A stretch of 64,000 nucleotides of DNA from Rhizobium sp. WYJ-E13 (GTDB taxonomy: Bacteria > Pseudomonadota > Alphaproteobacteria > Rhizobiales > Rhizobiaceae): assembly GCF_018987265.1 (NCBI RefSeq), contig NZ_CP076853.1, positions 1,736,001 through 1,800,000 on the forward strand, read 5' to 3'. Shown here in pieces: positions 51,430-60,370 of the stretch. The notes under the pieces were generated by a model, which was given only the letters and a program-made list of their open reading frames with translations, was not told the origin of the DNA and did not search any database. Each line of letters starts with the position of its first letter. The first letter of the stretch is position 1. The position numbers were made by a program, and so were the translations under genes.

Positions 51430-51912
51430 CTAGAGTTCCCTGAACATCACGAGCGCATCGACATAGCCGAGATCGGGATGATTGAACGCCCCCGGAAGCC
51501 GGCCGACAACCTGAAAATCGAGCGACTGCCACAGCCGCACTGCCCGCTCGTTGGAACTGACGACGAAATTGAACTGCATGGCCCGGAAGCCGCGCTGGCG
51601 CGCATGGGCAAGCGAGTGCTGGTGCATGATGCGCGCCACACCCTGGCCCGCCGCAGCCGGCGCGGTCATATAGCCGCAATTGCAGACGTGATTACCGCCA
51701 CCGGCCTGATTGGCCTTGATATAATAGGTGCCGACGACGTTGCCGCCGTCATCGGCGACGAATGTCTCCTTGTCGGGGCCGAGCCAATAGTTAAGCGCAT
51801 CGGCTTCGCTCATGTCGCGGTCGAGCGTATAGGTCTCGCCCGCCCGGATGACAGGTTCCAGGATGGTCCAGATGGCGTCGCGGTCTTCCGCTCTGGCAGG
51901 TCGGATCAGCAT
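51430..51912 (-). CDS. GNAT-family N-acetyltransferase
   Basis: 160 residues from the ATG at 51912. MLIRPARAEDRDAIWTILEP opens the fold; the acetyl-CoA loop is AAAGQGVARIMHQHSLAHAR, and SSNERAVRLWQSLDFQVVG is the usual C-terminal part. Resembles phosphinothricin-type acetyltransferases, but the substrate cannot be determined. Confidence 0.88.
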   Translation of the reverse strand: MLIRPARAEDRDAIWTILEPVIRAGETYTLDRDMSEADALNYWLGPDKETFVADDGGNVVGTYYIKANQAGGGNHVCNCGYMTAPAAAGQGVARIMHQHSLAHARQRGFRAMQFNFVVSSNERAVRLWQSLDFQVVGRLPGAFNHPDLGYVDALVMFREL

Positions 51913-52005
51913 GGCCGCATGTTCGCACGAGCAGATGGCGCTCCGCAACTGCGGCATGGCGGCTGGAAGCGTGCTGAGAAACAAGAAGATGTGAAGGGAG
52001 CTGCT

Positions 52006-52296
52006 TCAGTCGTTGAGGCTGTCGAGGATATCGTGGAGAAGCCGCTCGGCATAGCGCATCGTTTCGAGCTCTTCTTCCGGCGCGAGCTTATGCGCAACGC
52101 ATTCCGCCCGCATGGCGGTTCTCAGCTTCGCAAGCAGCGCAGCCTGTTCATAGGGCGTAAACGCGCTGTCGCGAACGCTGATCTTCGCAATCGTCTCCAG
52201 AATCGCGATCCGCCCTTCCACCTGCCTTGCCGAGCCGACATAGGATGACCGCGACGGCCGGAGATTTCGGCGCGGGAATGTTACGATATTGCCCAT
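52006..52296 (-). CDS. Small hypothetical protein
   Basis: 96 residues, cytoplasmic, mostly helical after a basic N-terminus (FPRRNLRPSRSSY). Not recognised; it looks like a conserved rhizobial protein. It is immediately downstream of the 77-residue gene (7 bp gap) on the same strand, so both may be expressed together. Confidence 0.6.
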   Translation of the reverse strand: MGNIVTFPRRNLRPSRSSYVGSARQVEGRIAILETIAKISVRDSAFTPYEQAALLAKLRTAMRAECVAHKLAPEEELETMRYAERLLHDILDSLND

Positions 52297-52303
52297 GCGC
52301 CTC

Positions 52304-52537
52304 TCACAGGGCCGGTGTCTTGAAATCGGAGCCTGACAGCATGGTGTGCAGCTTGTACTCGCTGTCGGCGCCCTGCTGGTAAAGGTCGATTGTCATACGG
52401 GCGAGCTCACGCGCTTCCTTGCAGTCGCGCGACAGGCCCCGCTCTGCACAAAGCCGGTTGAAGGCCTTCTGCACGATCGCAAGCTCCACGGCACCGATCC
52501 AGCGGTCAGGCGCATCCGTTCTGATATTCGGTTGCAT
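52304..52537 (-). CDS. Small hypothetical protein
   Basis: 77 residues from the ATG at 52537, with GGGAGGA seven bases upstream. Helical (IGAVELAIVQKAFNRLCAER, RELARMTIDLYQQGADSEY). No family recognised. It sits between the first flagellin gene and the 96-residue gene, all on the minus strand. Confidence 0.65.
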   Translation of the reverse strand: MQPNIRTDAPDRWIGAVELAIVQKAFNRLCAERGLSRDCKEARELARMTIDLYQQGADSEYKLHTMLSGSDFKTPAL

Positions 52538-52766
52538 GATTTCCTCCCGATCGCTCCTTGAAGATGCTGCCAAACGCATAAGGGAGCAGAGAGTTCCATA
52601 CAAAATGCAGAACGCAAAAATTTTCCATCGAGCCTCGCCGTATGCCCCGGTTCAAGGCCTGCAGGCGACTCTGCAGCCGCTCTGAAAGGAAAAACATGCG
52701 CGTTTGAAGCTTTTGCGTTTCTCCTTTGTTTGGAAACATCCTGAAGCCGGCGCTCGTCGCTCTCGT

Positions 52767-53702
52767 TCAGCTCCGGAAGAGCGACAGAATGTTCTGCGGC
52801 GCGCTGTTAGCGATGGAAAGCGATTGCACGGCCAGTTGCTGCTGCGTCTGCAGCGCCGACAATCGCGAGGACTCCGCCTCCATATCGGCATCGACCAGCC
52901 GCCCGACGCCACTGTCGGTGGAATCGCTGAGCGTGGAGACGAAATCCTCCTGCATGGTGATGCGCTTCTGCAGCGAGCCGAGCTCGGAAGCCGTGGCGAC
53001 CATCAGGCCCAACGCCTGCTCCACATCCTGCAGCGCGTTGCCGATGCCGCCCGACGTGGTGAGCGTCGTGATGTCGAGTGCGTAGACCGACTGGCCGGAT
53101 AACTTTCCCGCGCTCGTGCCGAGTATGCCCTCGTTGAGATTTTCGAGGCTGCCGCCGGTCGCCCAGGCACCGAACAGGGTATTCGAATCAAGGAGATTGC
53201 TGCTTCGGGCGACATAATCCGTCATCGTCACCTTCACATTGCCGCTGCCGTCGCGCACGAAGGAGGACACGACCGAGCGGGTCGTCAGGTCGATGGCGAT
53301 CATCCAGTTCTCGCCGGAGAATGAGGCCGACCGGGCAATGCTCAGCAACTGGTCCTGTAACTGATCGATCTCTTCCTGCACTTTGGCTCTGTCGACGCCC
53401 TTCTCCGAAGCGGCGACGAGCTTCGCCTTGATCTCGCTCACCACGTCGATGGCGCTCGACATCGCGGTATAAGCAGTGTCCACCTTTGCCGCACCAAGGC
53501 CCAGCGCATCCGAAACCGCCGAGAGCGCCTTGTTGTCCGAACGCATGGTTGTGGCGATCGACCAGTAGGCGGCGTTGTCGGCTGCCTTGTCGATCCGATA
53601 GCCCGAGGAGACGCGCTGCTGCGTATCCCGAAGGCTGCCGTTCACGTTGCGAAGCGTTTGAAGTGCGGCAATGGCGGAATTGTTCGTGATGATCGACGAC
53701 AT
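52767..53702 (-). CDS. Flagellin
   Basis: 311 residues from the ATG at 53702. Rhizobial flagellin with conserved N-terminal helices (TNNSAIAALQTLRNV, SSGYRIDKAADNAAYWSIAT) and C-terminal helices (SSRLSALQTQQQLAVQSLSI ending LSLFR), and a short variable centre. It forms the flagellar filament after export by the flagellar type III system. It lies outside any flagellar cluster, 2.9 kb from a second flagellin gene. Confidence 0.92.
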   Translation of the reverse strand: MSSIITNNSAIAALQTLRNVNGSLRDTQQRVSSGYRIDKAADNAAYWSIATTMRSDNKALSAVSDALGLGAAKVDTAYTAMSSAIDVVSEIKAKLVAASEKGVDRAKVQEEIDQLQDQLLSIARSASFSGENWMIAIDLTTRSVVSSFVRDGSGNVKVTMTDYVARSSNLLDSNTLFGAWATGGSLENLNEGILGTSAGKLSGQSVYALDITTLTTSGGIGNALQDVEQALGLMVATASELGSLQKRITMQEDFVSTLSDSTDSGVGRLVDADMEAESSRLSALQTQQQLAVQSLSIANSAPQNILSLFRS

Positions 53703-53891
53703 CAAAGGCTCTGTTATTCAACGAGAAAGTGATCATTGGATAGGAGAATCGATGCGTCATGCACCCGAGGATGAAGAACTTATCGGCGGGGTAAGGTTAA
53801 CAATTCCTTGCTGAACTACCCCTCGATCTTACGGCCGGCCAAAACGCCTGCCGTCGGCTTGGAAACGGATCATATGGTTGTGACGGCGATA

Positions 53892-54143
53892 TCAGGCTTC
53901 GTCATCGATGCAGAGCACGCCGACGGCATCGGCCGCATCGACGAAGGCTTCCCGCGCCTCGTCTGGCAGAAGCTCGCCTTCCGAGACGGCCGCAAAGGAG
54001 GCCAGCGCATTCTCGAAGGCCAGACCGTAGGTGACAGGCCACTTTTCGGCGAGAAGTGCTGCCGCGTGGCCTGTTCCACGCACGGTGATGAGGCTCTCCT
54101 GCCCCGGAAGCCGGATATGCAGCGGTATGGTCCAATCTGACAT
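53892..54143 (-). CDS. DUF982-family protein
   Basis: 83 residues. The WPVTYGLAFENALASFAAV core with a DAADAVGVL tail identifies DUF982, a small protein family expanded in Rhizobiales, function unknown. It is 189 bp upstream of the flagellin gene on the same strand. Confidence 0.82.
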   Translation of the reverse strand: MSDWTIPLHIRLPGQESLITVRGTGHAAALLAEKWPVTYGLAFENALASFAAVSEGELLPDEAREAFVDAADAVGVLCIDDEA

Positions 54144-54354
54144 GATGAATAGCGCCGCTGCCTGCCCCCGGTTGATCGTGTCGGCCCCTCAAACTCGACC
54201 ACCGTAGTAAAGTTCCCTCGGGGCGCCCTGAATGCCCCAAATAAGATCACCATTTGGTGACAGTGTGAGGGCCGCAGGAGTTGCCGGTAAACAGACCGCA
54301 ACCGGGAACCTCAGCCGTTGTCTCGAGTCGGATGGTTTGACGAAGAGGAAAGCC

Positions 54355-55086
54355 ATGGACAAGGCGCTTTACGCGGCGGGCGACAATATATTGCTCGCAA
54401 GGATGGACGAGGAGGCGAGACGGCATCTGGCCCCTCACCTGGAGCCGCTTGTCCTGCCGCGGGGCTTTGCGCTGTCGACATCAGGCCATGAGGTGAAATA
54501 TTGTTATTTCATCGAGGACGGCATCGCCTCGATCATCGCGAGATCGGCGGCCGACCGATCGAGCGAGGTCGGCATCGTCGGGCGCGAAGGCATCGTGCCG
54601 CTGACGCCGATCCTCGACAGCACGCATGCGACCTTCGACATTTTCATGCAGCTGGAAGGGCGTGGTTCGCGCATCGCCCTGGAGCCGCTGCAGGAAGCGC
54701 TGAAGGCCGTACCGTCTCTGCGCCGGCTCCTGAACCGCTATGTCCAGACGTTCATCGTCCAGGCGGCTTTCACCTCGCTTGCCAATGCCAATCAATCCAT
54801 CGAGCCGCGGCTGGCGCGCTGGATCCTGATGTGCCACGACCGCATCGACGGCGACCACATCGGCCTGACGCACGAGTTCCTGGCCCTCATGCTGTCGGTC
54901 CGCCGTGCCAGCATCACCAACGCGCTGCATGATCTGGAAGGCAGGCTGCTCATCTGGTCGGAGCGCAGCATGGTCACCGTCCGCAATCGGGCGGGCCTCG
55001 AAGAATTCGCCGGCGATTCCTACGGTCGTGCAGAGCGGGAATATCGCCGGCTGATCGGCGAACTCAAGCAGCCGGACACCGTCTAG
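54355..55086 (+). CDS. Crp/Fnr-family transcriptional regulator
   Basis: 243 residues from the ATG at 54355, preceded by AGAGGAAAG. N-terminal cyclic-nucleotide-like beta-roll (GFALSTSGHEVKYCYFIEDG) and C-terminal HTH (HEFLALMLSVRRASITNALH). No clustered cysteines for an Fe-S centre. It is convergent with the ECF sigma gene (12 bp gap) and lies between the flagellin genes. Confidence 0.9.
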   Translation: MDKALYAAGDNILLARMDEEARRHLAPHLEPLVLPRGFALSTSGHEVKYCYFIEDGIASIIARSAADRSSEVGIVGREGIVPLTPILDSTHATFDIFMQLEGRGSRIALEPLQEALKAVPSLRRLLNRYVQTFIVQAAFTSLANANQSIEPRLARWILMCHDRIDGDHIGLTHEFLALMLSVRRASITNALHDLEGRLLIWSERSMVTVRNRAGLEEFAGDSYGRAEREYRRLIGELKQPDTV

Positions 55087-55098
55087 CAACGATCCGGG

Positions 55099-55593
55099 CT
55101 AATGATGATAGCCGATATCGTCCGCAATGCGGTGGCGGGCGCGGTTCACCCGGCTCTTGATAGTGCCGATCGGACAATGGAAATGGTCTGCCGCTTCCTC
55201 ATAGGAGCGCCCATCCACGAAGATGAAGGCGAAGGCAGCGCGGTAAGGCTCCGGCAGGTGTCCGCAGGCAGCCTCCAACTCATGGCCGCGCAGATGCCAT
55301 TCCTGATCGGCCGGCACGCTGCCCTGCGACGAAGCGCATTCCTCCGAACCGAGCGTCTCGCGCTGTCTGAGGCGGAAGCGTGTGCAGAAGGCATTGCGCA
55401 TGATCGTGAACAGCCAGGATTTCATCCTCGTGCCCTGTTTGAACTGTTCGATATTGCCAAGCGCCCTGACAAGCGTTTCCTGCACGAGATCGTCCGCATC
55501 CGCGGACGACCGGTAAAAGGTGCGGGCAAATGCCCTGAGTGCCGGAATGAGTGTGACCACTTCCTCTTGAAGAACGTCGCGGGAATGTTTCAT
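55099..55593 (-). CDS. ECF-type RNA polymerase sigma factor
   Basis: 164 residues from the ATG at 55593, with GGGAGCAG upstream. Region 2 (FARTFYRSSADADDLVQETL, MKSWLFTIMRNAFCTRFR) and region 4 (LPEPYRAAFAFIFVDGRSYE, GTIKSRVNRARHRI) are present without region 3, as in ECF sigmas. No anti-sigma gene is adjacent. A family B repeat lies just upstream. Confidence 0.92.
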   Translation of the reverse strand: MKHSRDVLQEEVVTLIPALRAFARTFYRSSADADDLVQETLVRALGNIEQFKQGTRMKSWLFTIMRNAFCTRFRLRQRETLGSEECASSQGSVPADQEWHLRGHELEAACGHLPEPYRAAFAFIFVDGRSYEEAADHFHCPIGTIKSRVNRARHRIADDIGYHH

Positions 55594-55639
55594 GTCACTG
55601 CTCCCTGGAGCCGTGCGTCCCTTCGGACACACTCACTCT

Positions 55640-55692
55640 TTGAATCTACGCATCAGGCTTTCGGAAAATCGATTCCGATCTCGGGCCGATGC
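55640..55692. repeat. Interspersed palindromic repeat, family B, inverted copy 3
   Basis: TGAATCTACGCATCAGGCTT through CGGAAAATCGATTCCGATC to CGGGCCGATGC is the reverse complement of copy 1 at 20790-20842, with few mismatches. It lies between the sigma factor gene start and the receiver gene end. Confidence 0.76.
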
Positions 55693-55849
55693 CGTAGCCG
55701 TTCATATGGAGGGCTCTTGATGTGGATCCCTCGGATATCGAGGCCTCCGCTGCTCAGAGAAAGGGAGGCAGCGTCCTGTTCGTTCCATAAATGGCATCTT
55801 GGTACGATATCGCACAATAGGCACGCTGCCGGCCTCTGAAAGGCCGGAC

Positions 55850-56233
55850 TCAGCCGCCGTCTTCGCGCGACGCAAAGAGCGCCTTGGCGATCTCGGCGAG
55901 TGCGGAGAGGTTCTCGCTGAGCAAATAGCCGCCATATCCTGCGGCGATATCCGCATCGGCATGAGGCATCGCAAAAACAAAGGGTATCTGGGCATCCTGC
56001 AGCCGCTCGGCGAGCGGAAACACCACGTCGCCCTCGATGCGTATATCCAGAATGGCGCCGTCGATCCTGGCCATATCGAGCAGCGCCAGGCCGATTTCCG
56101 CTGATGACGCAGGTCCGACGATGACGACCCCGGCCTTTTCCAGCGCAAGCCGCACCGCATCGGCGACCATGTCACCGCTTTCGACAATGAGCAAATGCTT
56201 ACCCGCCAGAAGCCCGAGATCGTCGATCTTCAT
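55850..56233 (-). CDS. Single-domain receiver protein with degenerate active site
   Basis: 127 residues from the ATG at 56233 (56254 also possible). Receiver fold with the phospho-acceptor aspartate in GAILDIRI. The acidic pocket is ES rather than ED/DD, the switch T/S is replaced in FVFAMPHAD, and the conserved lysine is serine (YLLSENL). This resembles FAT GUY-type rhizobial receivers but further reduced. It may be phospho-independent. Confidence 0.78.
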   Translation of the reverse strand: MKIDDLGLLAGKHLLIVESGDMVADAVRLALEKAGVVIVGPASSAEIGLALLDMARIDGAILDIRIEGDVVFPLAERLQDAQIPFVFAMPHADADIAAGYGGYLLSENLSALAEIAKALFASREDGG

Positions 56234-56603
56234 CCATCCCCGCAATCGCCTCATCCCCCGGGATCAGGCTCCAGGATCAGGCTGAGTGTCCCTAACCGCT
56301 CATCGCGGCGAAGGTTTCCGGCGCAAACTCGGGACATCCGCCCGATCTGCGGCAGGGCGGGAACAAGCGGTCTGTTGCGACAGGACGGCCCATGGCAAAC
56401 TCCGCCACGCGCGCCGATACAAGCGCATTGAACATGACGCATCGAAGGCTGTCGTGCCATTGAACCGATTGGTGATTCATGCGCACAATGTCGAGGAGGC
56501 GGATGGCTATGTCTGCGCCAATGCGAAAGACCCGTGCCGGAGCCCCATTTAGGTTTCCAGCCGGGCCTTTCGCAAAAAAGTTGAGCAGCATCAGCCGCTC
56601 GGA

Positions 56604-57578
56604 CTAGCCGCGGAAGAGGCTGAGCAGGTTCTGGGAAGAACTGTTGGCGATCGACAGCGACTGGATGGCAAGCTGCTGCTGCGTCTGCAGCGCAGAAAGC
56701 CGGCTGGATTCGTCTTCCATATTCGCATCGACGAGACGGCCGACACCGGAATCGATGGAGTCGCTGAGCTTGGTGACGAAATCATGGGCCTGGTCGATAC
56801 GGGCTGAAACCGCGCCAAGCTTGGCGGCGAAAGAGGTCATCTTCGTCAGATAGGTGTCGGCCGCCATCAGCATGCCCTGGACATCCTGCGTCGTGGTCGA
56901 GGAAGTCAGCTTCATCTCGTTGCCGGCCGAGCCTGCCTGCGAGCGGATCAGGAACCAGTCTGTGGGCGTGGTGCCGACGCCGCTGACATTCGGCTGCTGC
57001 ACGGTGACGCGCATGGTCAGCAGGCCGCCGTAATCTGCCTGGTCGCTGATCAGCGCCAGCTTGTCGACATCGACTGCGATCGTGCCGACGGAAACCGTAC
57101 CATTGCTGCCGCGATTGAAGGAAGAAACGAGCTGCTCGATCGGCACACCGCTCGGCGGCGCATTGACACCCTTGTAGAGCCAGTTCTGGCCGCTGAAGCT
57201 TGCCGACTGCGAGATGCTTTTCAGCTGGTCCTTGAGCTGTTCGAGCTCCTCGCCGACCTTGGTCTTGTCGACGCCCTTTTCGGTAGCGGCCACCAGCTTG
57301 GCCTTGATTTCGGACATGACGTCGATAGCGGAATCCATGGCCGTGTAGGCCGTATCGACCTTGGCGGCGCTGATGCCCATTGCATCCTCGACGGCGCCCA
57401 GCGCCTTGTTGTCAGAGCGCATGGTCGTGGCGATCGACCAGTAGGCGGCATTGTCGGATGCCTTCTGTACCCGGTAGCCGGAAGAGACGACATTCTGCGT
57501 ATGGTTGAGACTGGAGCCGACGCTTCTAAGCGTCTGCAAAGCAGCCATTGCCGAATTATTGGTATTGATCGACGTCAT
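56604..57578 (-). CDS. Flagellin
   Basis: 324 residues from the ATG at 57578. Same conserved ends as the flagellin at 52767 (TNNSAMAALQTLRSV; SSRLSALQTQQQLAIQSLSI, LLSLFRG) and a different, slightly longer centre with QNWLYKG and TVSVGTIAVDVDKLALIS. A second, divergent flagellin at this locus. It is likely to give a minor filament component or alternate filament type. Confidence 0.92.
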   Translation of the reverse strand: MTSINTNNSAMAALQTLRSVGSSLNHTQNVVSSGYRVQKASDNAAYWSIATTMRSDNKALGAVEDAMGISAAKVDTAYTAMDSAIDVMSEIKAKLVAATEKGVDKTKVGEELEQLKDQLKSISQSASFSGQNWLYKGVNAPPSGVPIEQLVSSFNRGSNGTVSVGTIAVDVDKLALISDQADYGGLLTMRVTVQQPNVSGVGTTPTDWFLIRSQAGSAGNEMKLTSSTTTQDVQGMLMAADTYLTKMTSFAAKLGAVSARIDQAHDFVTKLSDSIDSGVGRLVDANMEDESSRLSALQTQQQLAIQSLSIANSSSQNLLSLFRG

Positions 57579-57843
57579 CGCACAGCACACCCATGGTAAG
57601 TTTGAGGGAAACATCACAACCAGGAAGTCATCATGTCTTCGCAGCGTTTTGCCATATTTGCGGTGGAACCGATTAAAAATGATTTACTAAAAGAAACGTT
57701 AGAATTTTAATTTCCACGAAGGGATGTATTATTTTTATTGCCTGCTCGAATGACAATTTGTTCCAAATATACCTATGCGGGCGAATCCTGGACCAAAAAA
57801 GTACTTTTAACTATTTCGTCGCGGCTGAGTTGCGTAAACTCGT

Positions 57844-58434
57844 TCACGAAACCGGGCCGCCTGCCCTGCCCGAAACGACGGACAAGTGCCGCCGGATCGC
57901 CTCGGCGCCCTCCTCTGCAGACATGGCGGTGACGTCGAGGTTGAGCGTGTTCGCATGCTCGGGATCGAGCACCTGCAGCGTCCGGCTGCGCTCCTTTGAT
58001 GCCTCAGCATTGACCGATTTCAGCCGCTCGCGCCGCTCCGGCATGGCAACCCGCCGCGACAGTTCCTCCGTCTCGCAAAGCAATCGTACCGGTACCAGCA
58101 GCGACCCGCGCTGCCCGGCAGCATCGGCAATCTGCCGGAAGGTGCGGTGACTGCGCTCATCGCCGTGAACGCCGGCATGGGTGAAGATGAAATTCGCTGA
58201 CGGCGCGCTGAAAGCGACGATCGTATCCAGAACCGTCTGCCGCACCCTGCCCGTCTGCTCCCAGATCTCGCTTGGCAGCGGCTTTGTCAGATCATGATCG
58301 AGAACGCCCATCACCGGATTGTTGACCCAGTGATTGTCGATGATTTTAGCCCGGTAATGCGGGGCGAGTTTGCTCGCGATGGTGAGCTTGCCGGTACCGG
58401 GAAAGCCGATGAGCAGGAGGAAAATGCCGGTCAT
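57844..58434 (-). CDS. P-loop kinase/ATPase
   Basis: 196 residues. Walker A LIGFPGTGKLT at residues about 8-18, then ANFIFTHAGVHGDE and a lid-like RRVAMPERRERLKS. Resembles AAA_18/chloramphenicol-phosphotransferase-like small kinases; substrate unknown. Solitary gene. Confidence 0.8.
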   Translation of the reverse strand: MTGIFLLLIGFPGTGKLTIASKLAPHYRAKIIDNHWVNNPVMGVLDHDLTKPLPSEIWEQTGRVRQTVLDTIVAFSAPSANFIFTHAGVHGDERSHRTFRQIADAAGQRGSLLVPVRLLCETEELSRRVAMPERRERLKSVNAEASKERSRTLQVLDPEHANTLNLDVTAMSAEEGAEAIRRHLSVVSGRAGGPVS

Positions 58435-58568
58435 GGTGCAAGGCTCTGAGAATACGAATTGATCTATGTGGGCACTCTGGCCGGCCGCGCAGTCAGCCGC
58501 AATAGTCCTTCTCGCGCAACAGATTCTCGGCTAACAGTTTCAGCAACTTGTCACCTCAGAAAGTTCTC

Positions 58569-58916
58569 ATGAGCGATATAACCATCACCCTCTGGCGCCC
58601 GGTAGGCCCCGAAGAACTGGCGCTCGTGCGCGAGCTCGGCATGCGCGGATTTCCGCCCCGCCTACCCGACCAGCCGATCTTCTATCCTGTGCTTTCGGAA
58701 GACTATGCCATCAAGATTGCCCGCGACTGGAACGTGCCGAGAAGCGGCACGGGCTTCGTGACCAAATTCGAGGTCCGCAAGGATTATCTCGATGGCTACG
58801 CCGTGCAGGAAGCCGGCGGCCGGGCACATCTCGAATATTGGATACCCGCCGAGGAGATGAACAGCTTCAATGCCGCCATCGTCGGCCATATCGAGGTAAT
58901 CAAGAGCTTCCCGTAA
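58569..58916 (+). CDS. Small conserved protein, ADP-ribosylation/crystallin J1-annotated family
   Basis: 115 residues from the ATG at 58569. TLWRPVGPEELALVRELGMR, GFPPRLPDQPIFYPVL and EYWIPAEEMNSFN match a family often labelled ADP-ribosylation/crystallin J1, although it is too short to be an ADP-ribosylhydrolase; the label is probably inherited. Function unknown. Convergent with the extensin-like gene (7 bp gap). Confidence 0.75.
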   Translation: MSDITITLWRPVGPEELALVRELGMRGFPPRLPDQPIFYPVLSEDYAIKIARDWNVPRSGTGFVTKFEVRKDYLDGYAVQEAGGRAHLEYWIPAEEMNSFNAAIVGHIEVIKSFP

Positions 58917-58923
58917 TGCCGGT

Positions 58924-60210
58924 CTACTTACAAACGGTCTTTCCGCTCCTGCGCGACATCAGGTCGAAGTGGAAATGGTTCCAGTGCTCCGGATTGTAGC
59001 CCGGGCCGAGCACGGTCGTGAAATAATTGCAGCTATCGCTGCGCACGGCCTTCAACAGGCGCCCTTCGCGGAAGGAGAACAGCCCCTTCTTGCGCACGTC
59101 GATCTTGTGGCCGTTCTTCAGTACGAACTTGCCGACATCGATGGCATTACCCTTCGCATGCTCAGAAATCGGATTGTATCTCTGGCGGCTGTTGTTCATG
59201 CGCCGGCAGGAATAGCCGCCGAGCGGCTCGATGGTCTGAATGCCGCTCCAGTAACGGAAGCGGGCTGATGGTGCGAGCTCGTTCTTCACCCATTTGGCGA
59301 AGGCGAGTGTAACCTGGCAGTTGAGGACGACCGCCGGCTTGACGCCGATATTGCCGGAGAGCCCCTTCAGTGACACGGGATACGGCACCTGGCAGGATGG
59401 CCCGTTGGAGATCGGCGGTCGGTCCTCGAAGATCACGCCCATGCGTTTCAATTCGCGGCGGCAGGAAAGCTCGGAAGCCGGCATGACACCGGGATCGACG
59501 GGCGCCGCCGGCTCGCTCATCATGGGATTGTTCGGCCTGATCATGGCGACCTGTTCCGGCTCATCCTCTTCCGGCACCCGTGTCGGCGCCAGAACCGGGC
59601 TGCCGTCGCTCCAGGTCTGAGCGCCGTTACTCGCCGCACGCATCGGCGCGCGGCTCATCTGGCTGGCTGCGACCGGCTGCGGCACGCTGCGCTGGTTCAG
59701 TTGTCTCGGATTGTCCGTGCCGATACCGTCGACGACGGGCTGGGTGGCGTCGCCCTCGGCGATCTGCTGCTGCTCGTCCTGTGCCAGCCCGACGACAGGC
59801 TCATTCTCAGCTCCGGCGCCGAGCTCCTCATCCATGTTGACGCCACCAGGGGGGATGGCGAGCGGCTTCACGCCGCCCCAGTTGCCGTTTGAGGCGACCT
59901 GCTGGCCCTGTTGCGGCGTGGTCATGGGCGCAGATTGCTGTGTCCCTGATCCGGCAAGATTAGGCGTATCGAGATAGTCGATCTGCCCCTGCGTATTGCC
60001 GACAGGCGTGCTTACGCCGGGATAGGGTTGCTGACTTTGGACCGGCGCCATGCGCACCGCCCCGCCGCGTGCCGGCGAAATGGAGCTGACACGCGTGCTG
60101 CTGTCGACATTCTCGGGCGGCACCAGCCCATCGCTGATCGAACAGGTCGTCAATGCCGCCGAAAGCAGGGCCGGCAGGACGGAGCGCCGAAGAAGGGAAA
60201 GAAACGCCAT
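58924..60210 (-). CDS. Extensin-family (LAS metallopeptidase-like) envelope protein
   Basis: 428 residues. Export signal 1-22 followed by ALTTC, a lipobox-like site, so it may be a lipoprotein. Residues about 24-245 are low-complexity, Pro/Gln/Ser-rich. Residues 246-428 are the extensin-like C-terminal domain with RYNPISEHAKGNAIDV and EHWNHFHFDL, the His/Asp/His zinc triad of M15/LAS-type peptidoglycan peptidases. A cell-wall role is likely. Confidence 0.85.
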   Translation of the reverse strand: MAFLSLLRRSVLPALLSAALTTCSISDGLVPPENVDSSTRVSSISPARGGAVRMAPVQSQQPYPGVSTPVGNTQGQIDYLDTPNLAGSGTQQSAPMTTPQQGQQVASNGNWGGVKPLAIPPGGVNMDEELGAGAENEPVVGLAQDEQQQIAEGDATQPVVDGIGTDNPRQLNQRSVPQPVAASQMSRAPMRAASNGAQTWSDGSPVLAPTRVPEEDEPEQVAMIRPNNPMMSEPAAPVDPGVMPASELSCRRELKRMGVIFEDRPPISNGPSCQVPYPVSLKGLSGNIGVKPAVVLNCQVTLAFAKWVKNELAPSARFRYWSGIQTIEPLGGYSCRRMNNSRQRYNPISEHAKGNAIDVGKFVLKNGHKIDVRKKGLFSFREGRLLKAVRSDSCNYFTTVLGPGYNPEHWNHFHFDLMSRRSGKTVCK

Positions 60211-60316
60211 ACTTATCGCTTCCGCATGCGGTCTGTGATCGGAAAACCTCGATTCAAATTTAATTAAAAACGGTGAATGAAAGCTTTACGTGTGGAGATT
60301 GCGCTGCTGCCGGCGG

Positions 60317-60340
60317 AAAAAGGCCGCCGGGGCGGCCTTT
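60317..60340 (-). terminator. Intrinsic terminator after the peroxidase gene
   Basis: AAAGGCCGCC / GGCGGCCTTT, 10-bp stem with a very short loop. On the minus strand the stem ends in TTTTT followed by CC. It lies about 30 bp past the peroxidase stop and before the extensin gene promoter. Confidence 0.82.
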
Positions 60341-60370
60341 AAGTTGCGTTTCGCCAGTGATGTAAAGAGC

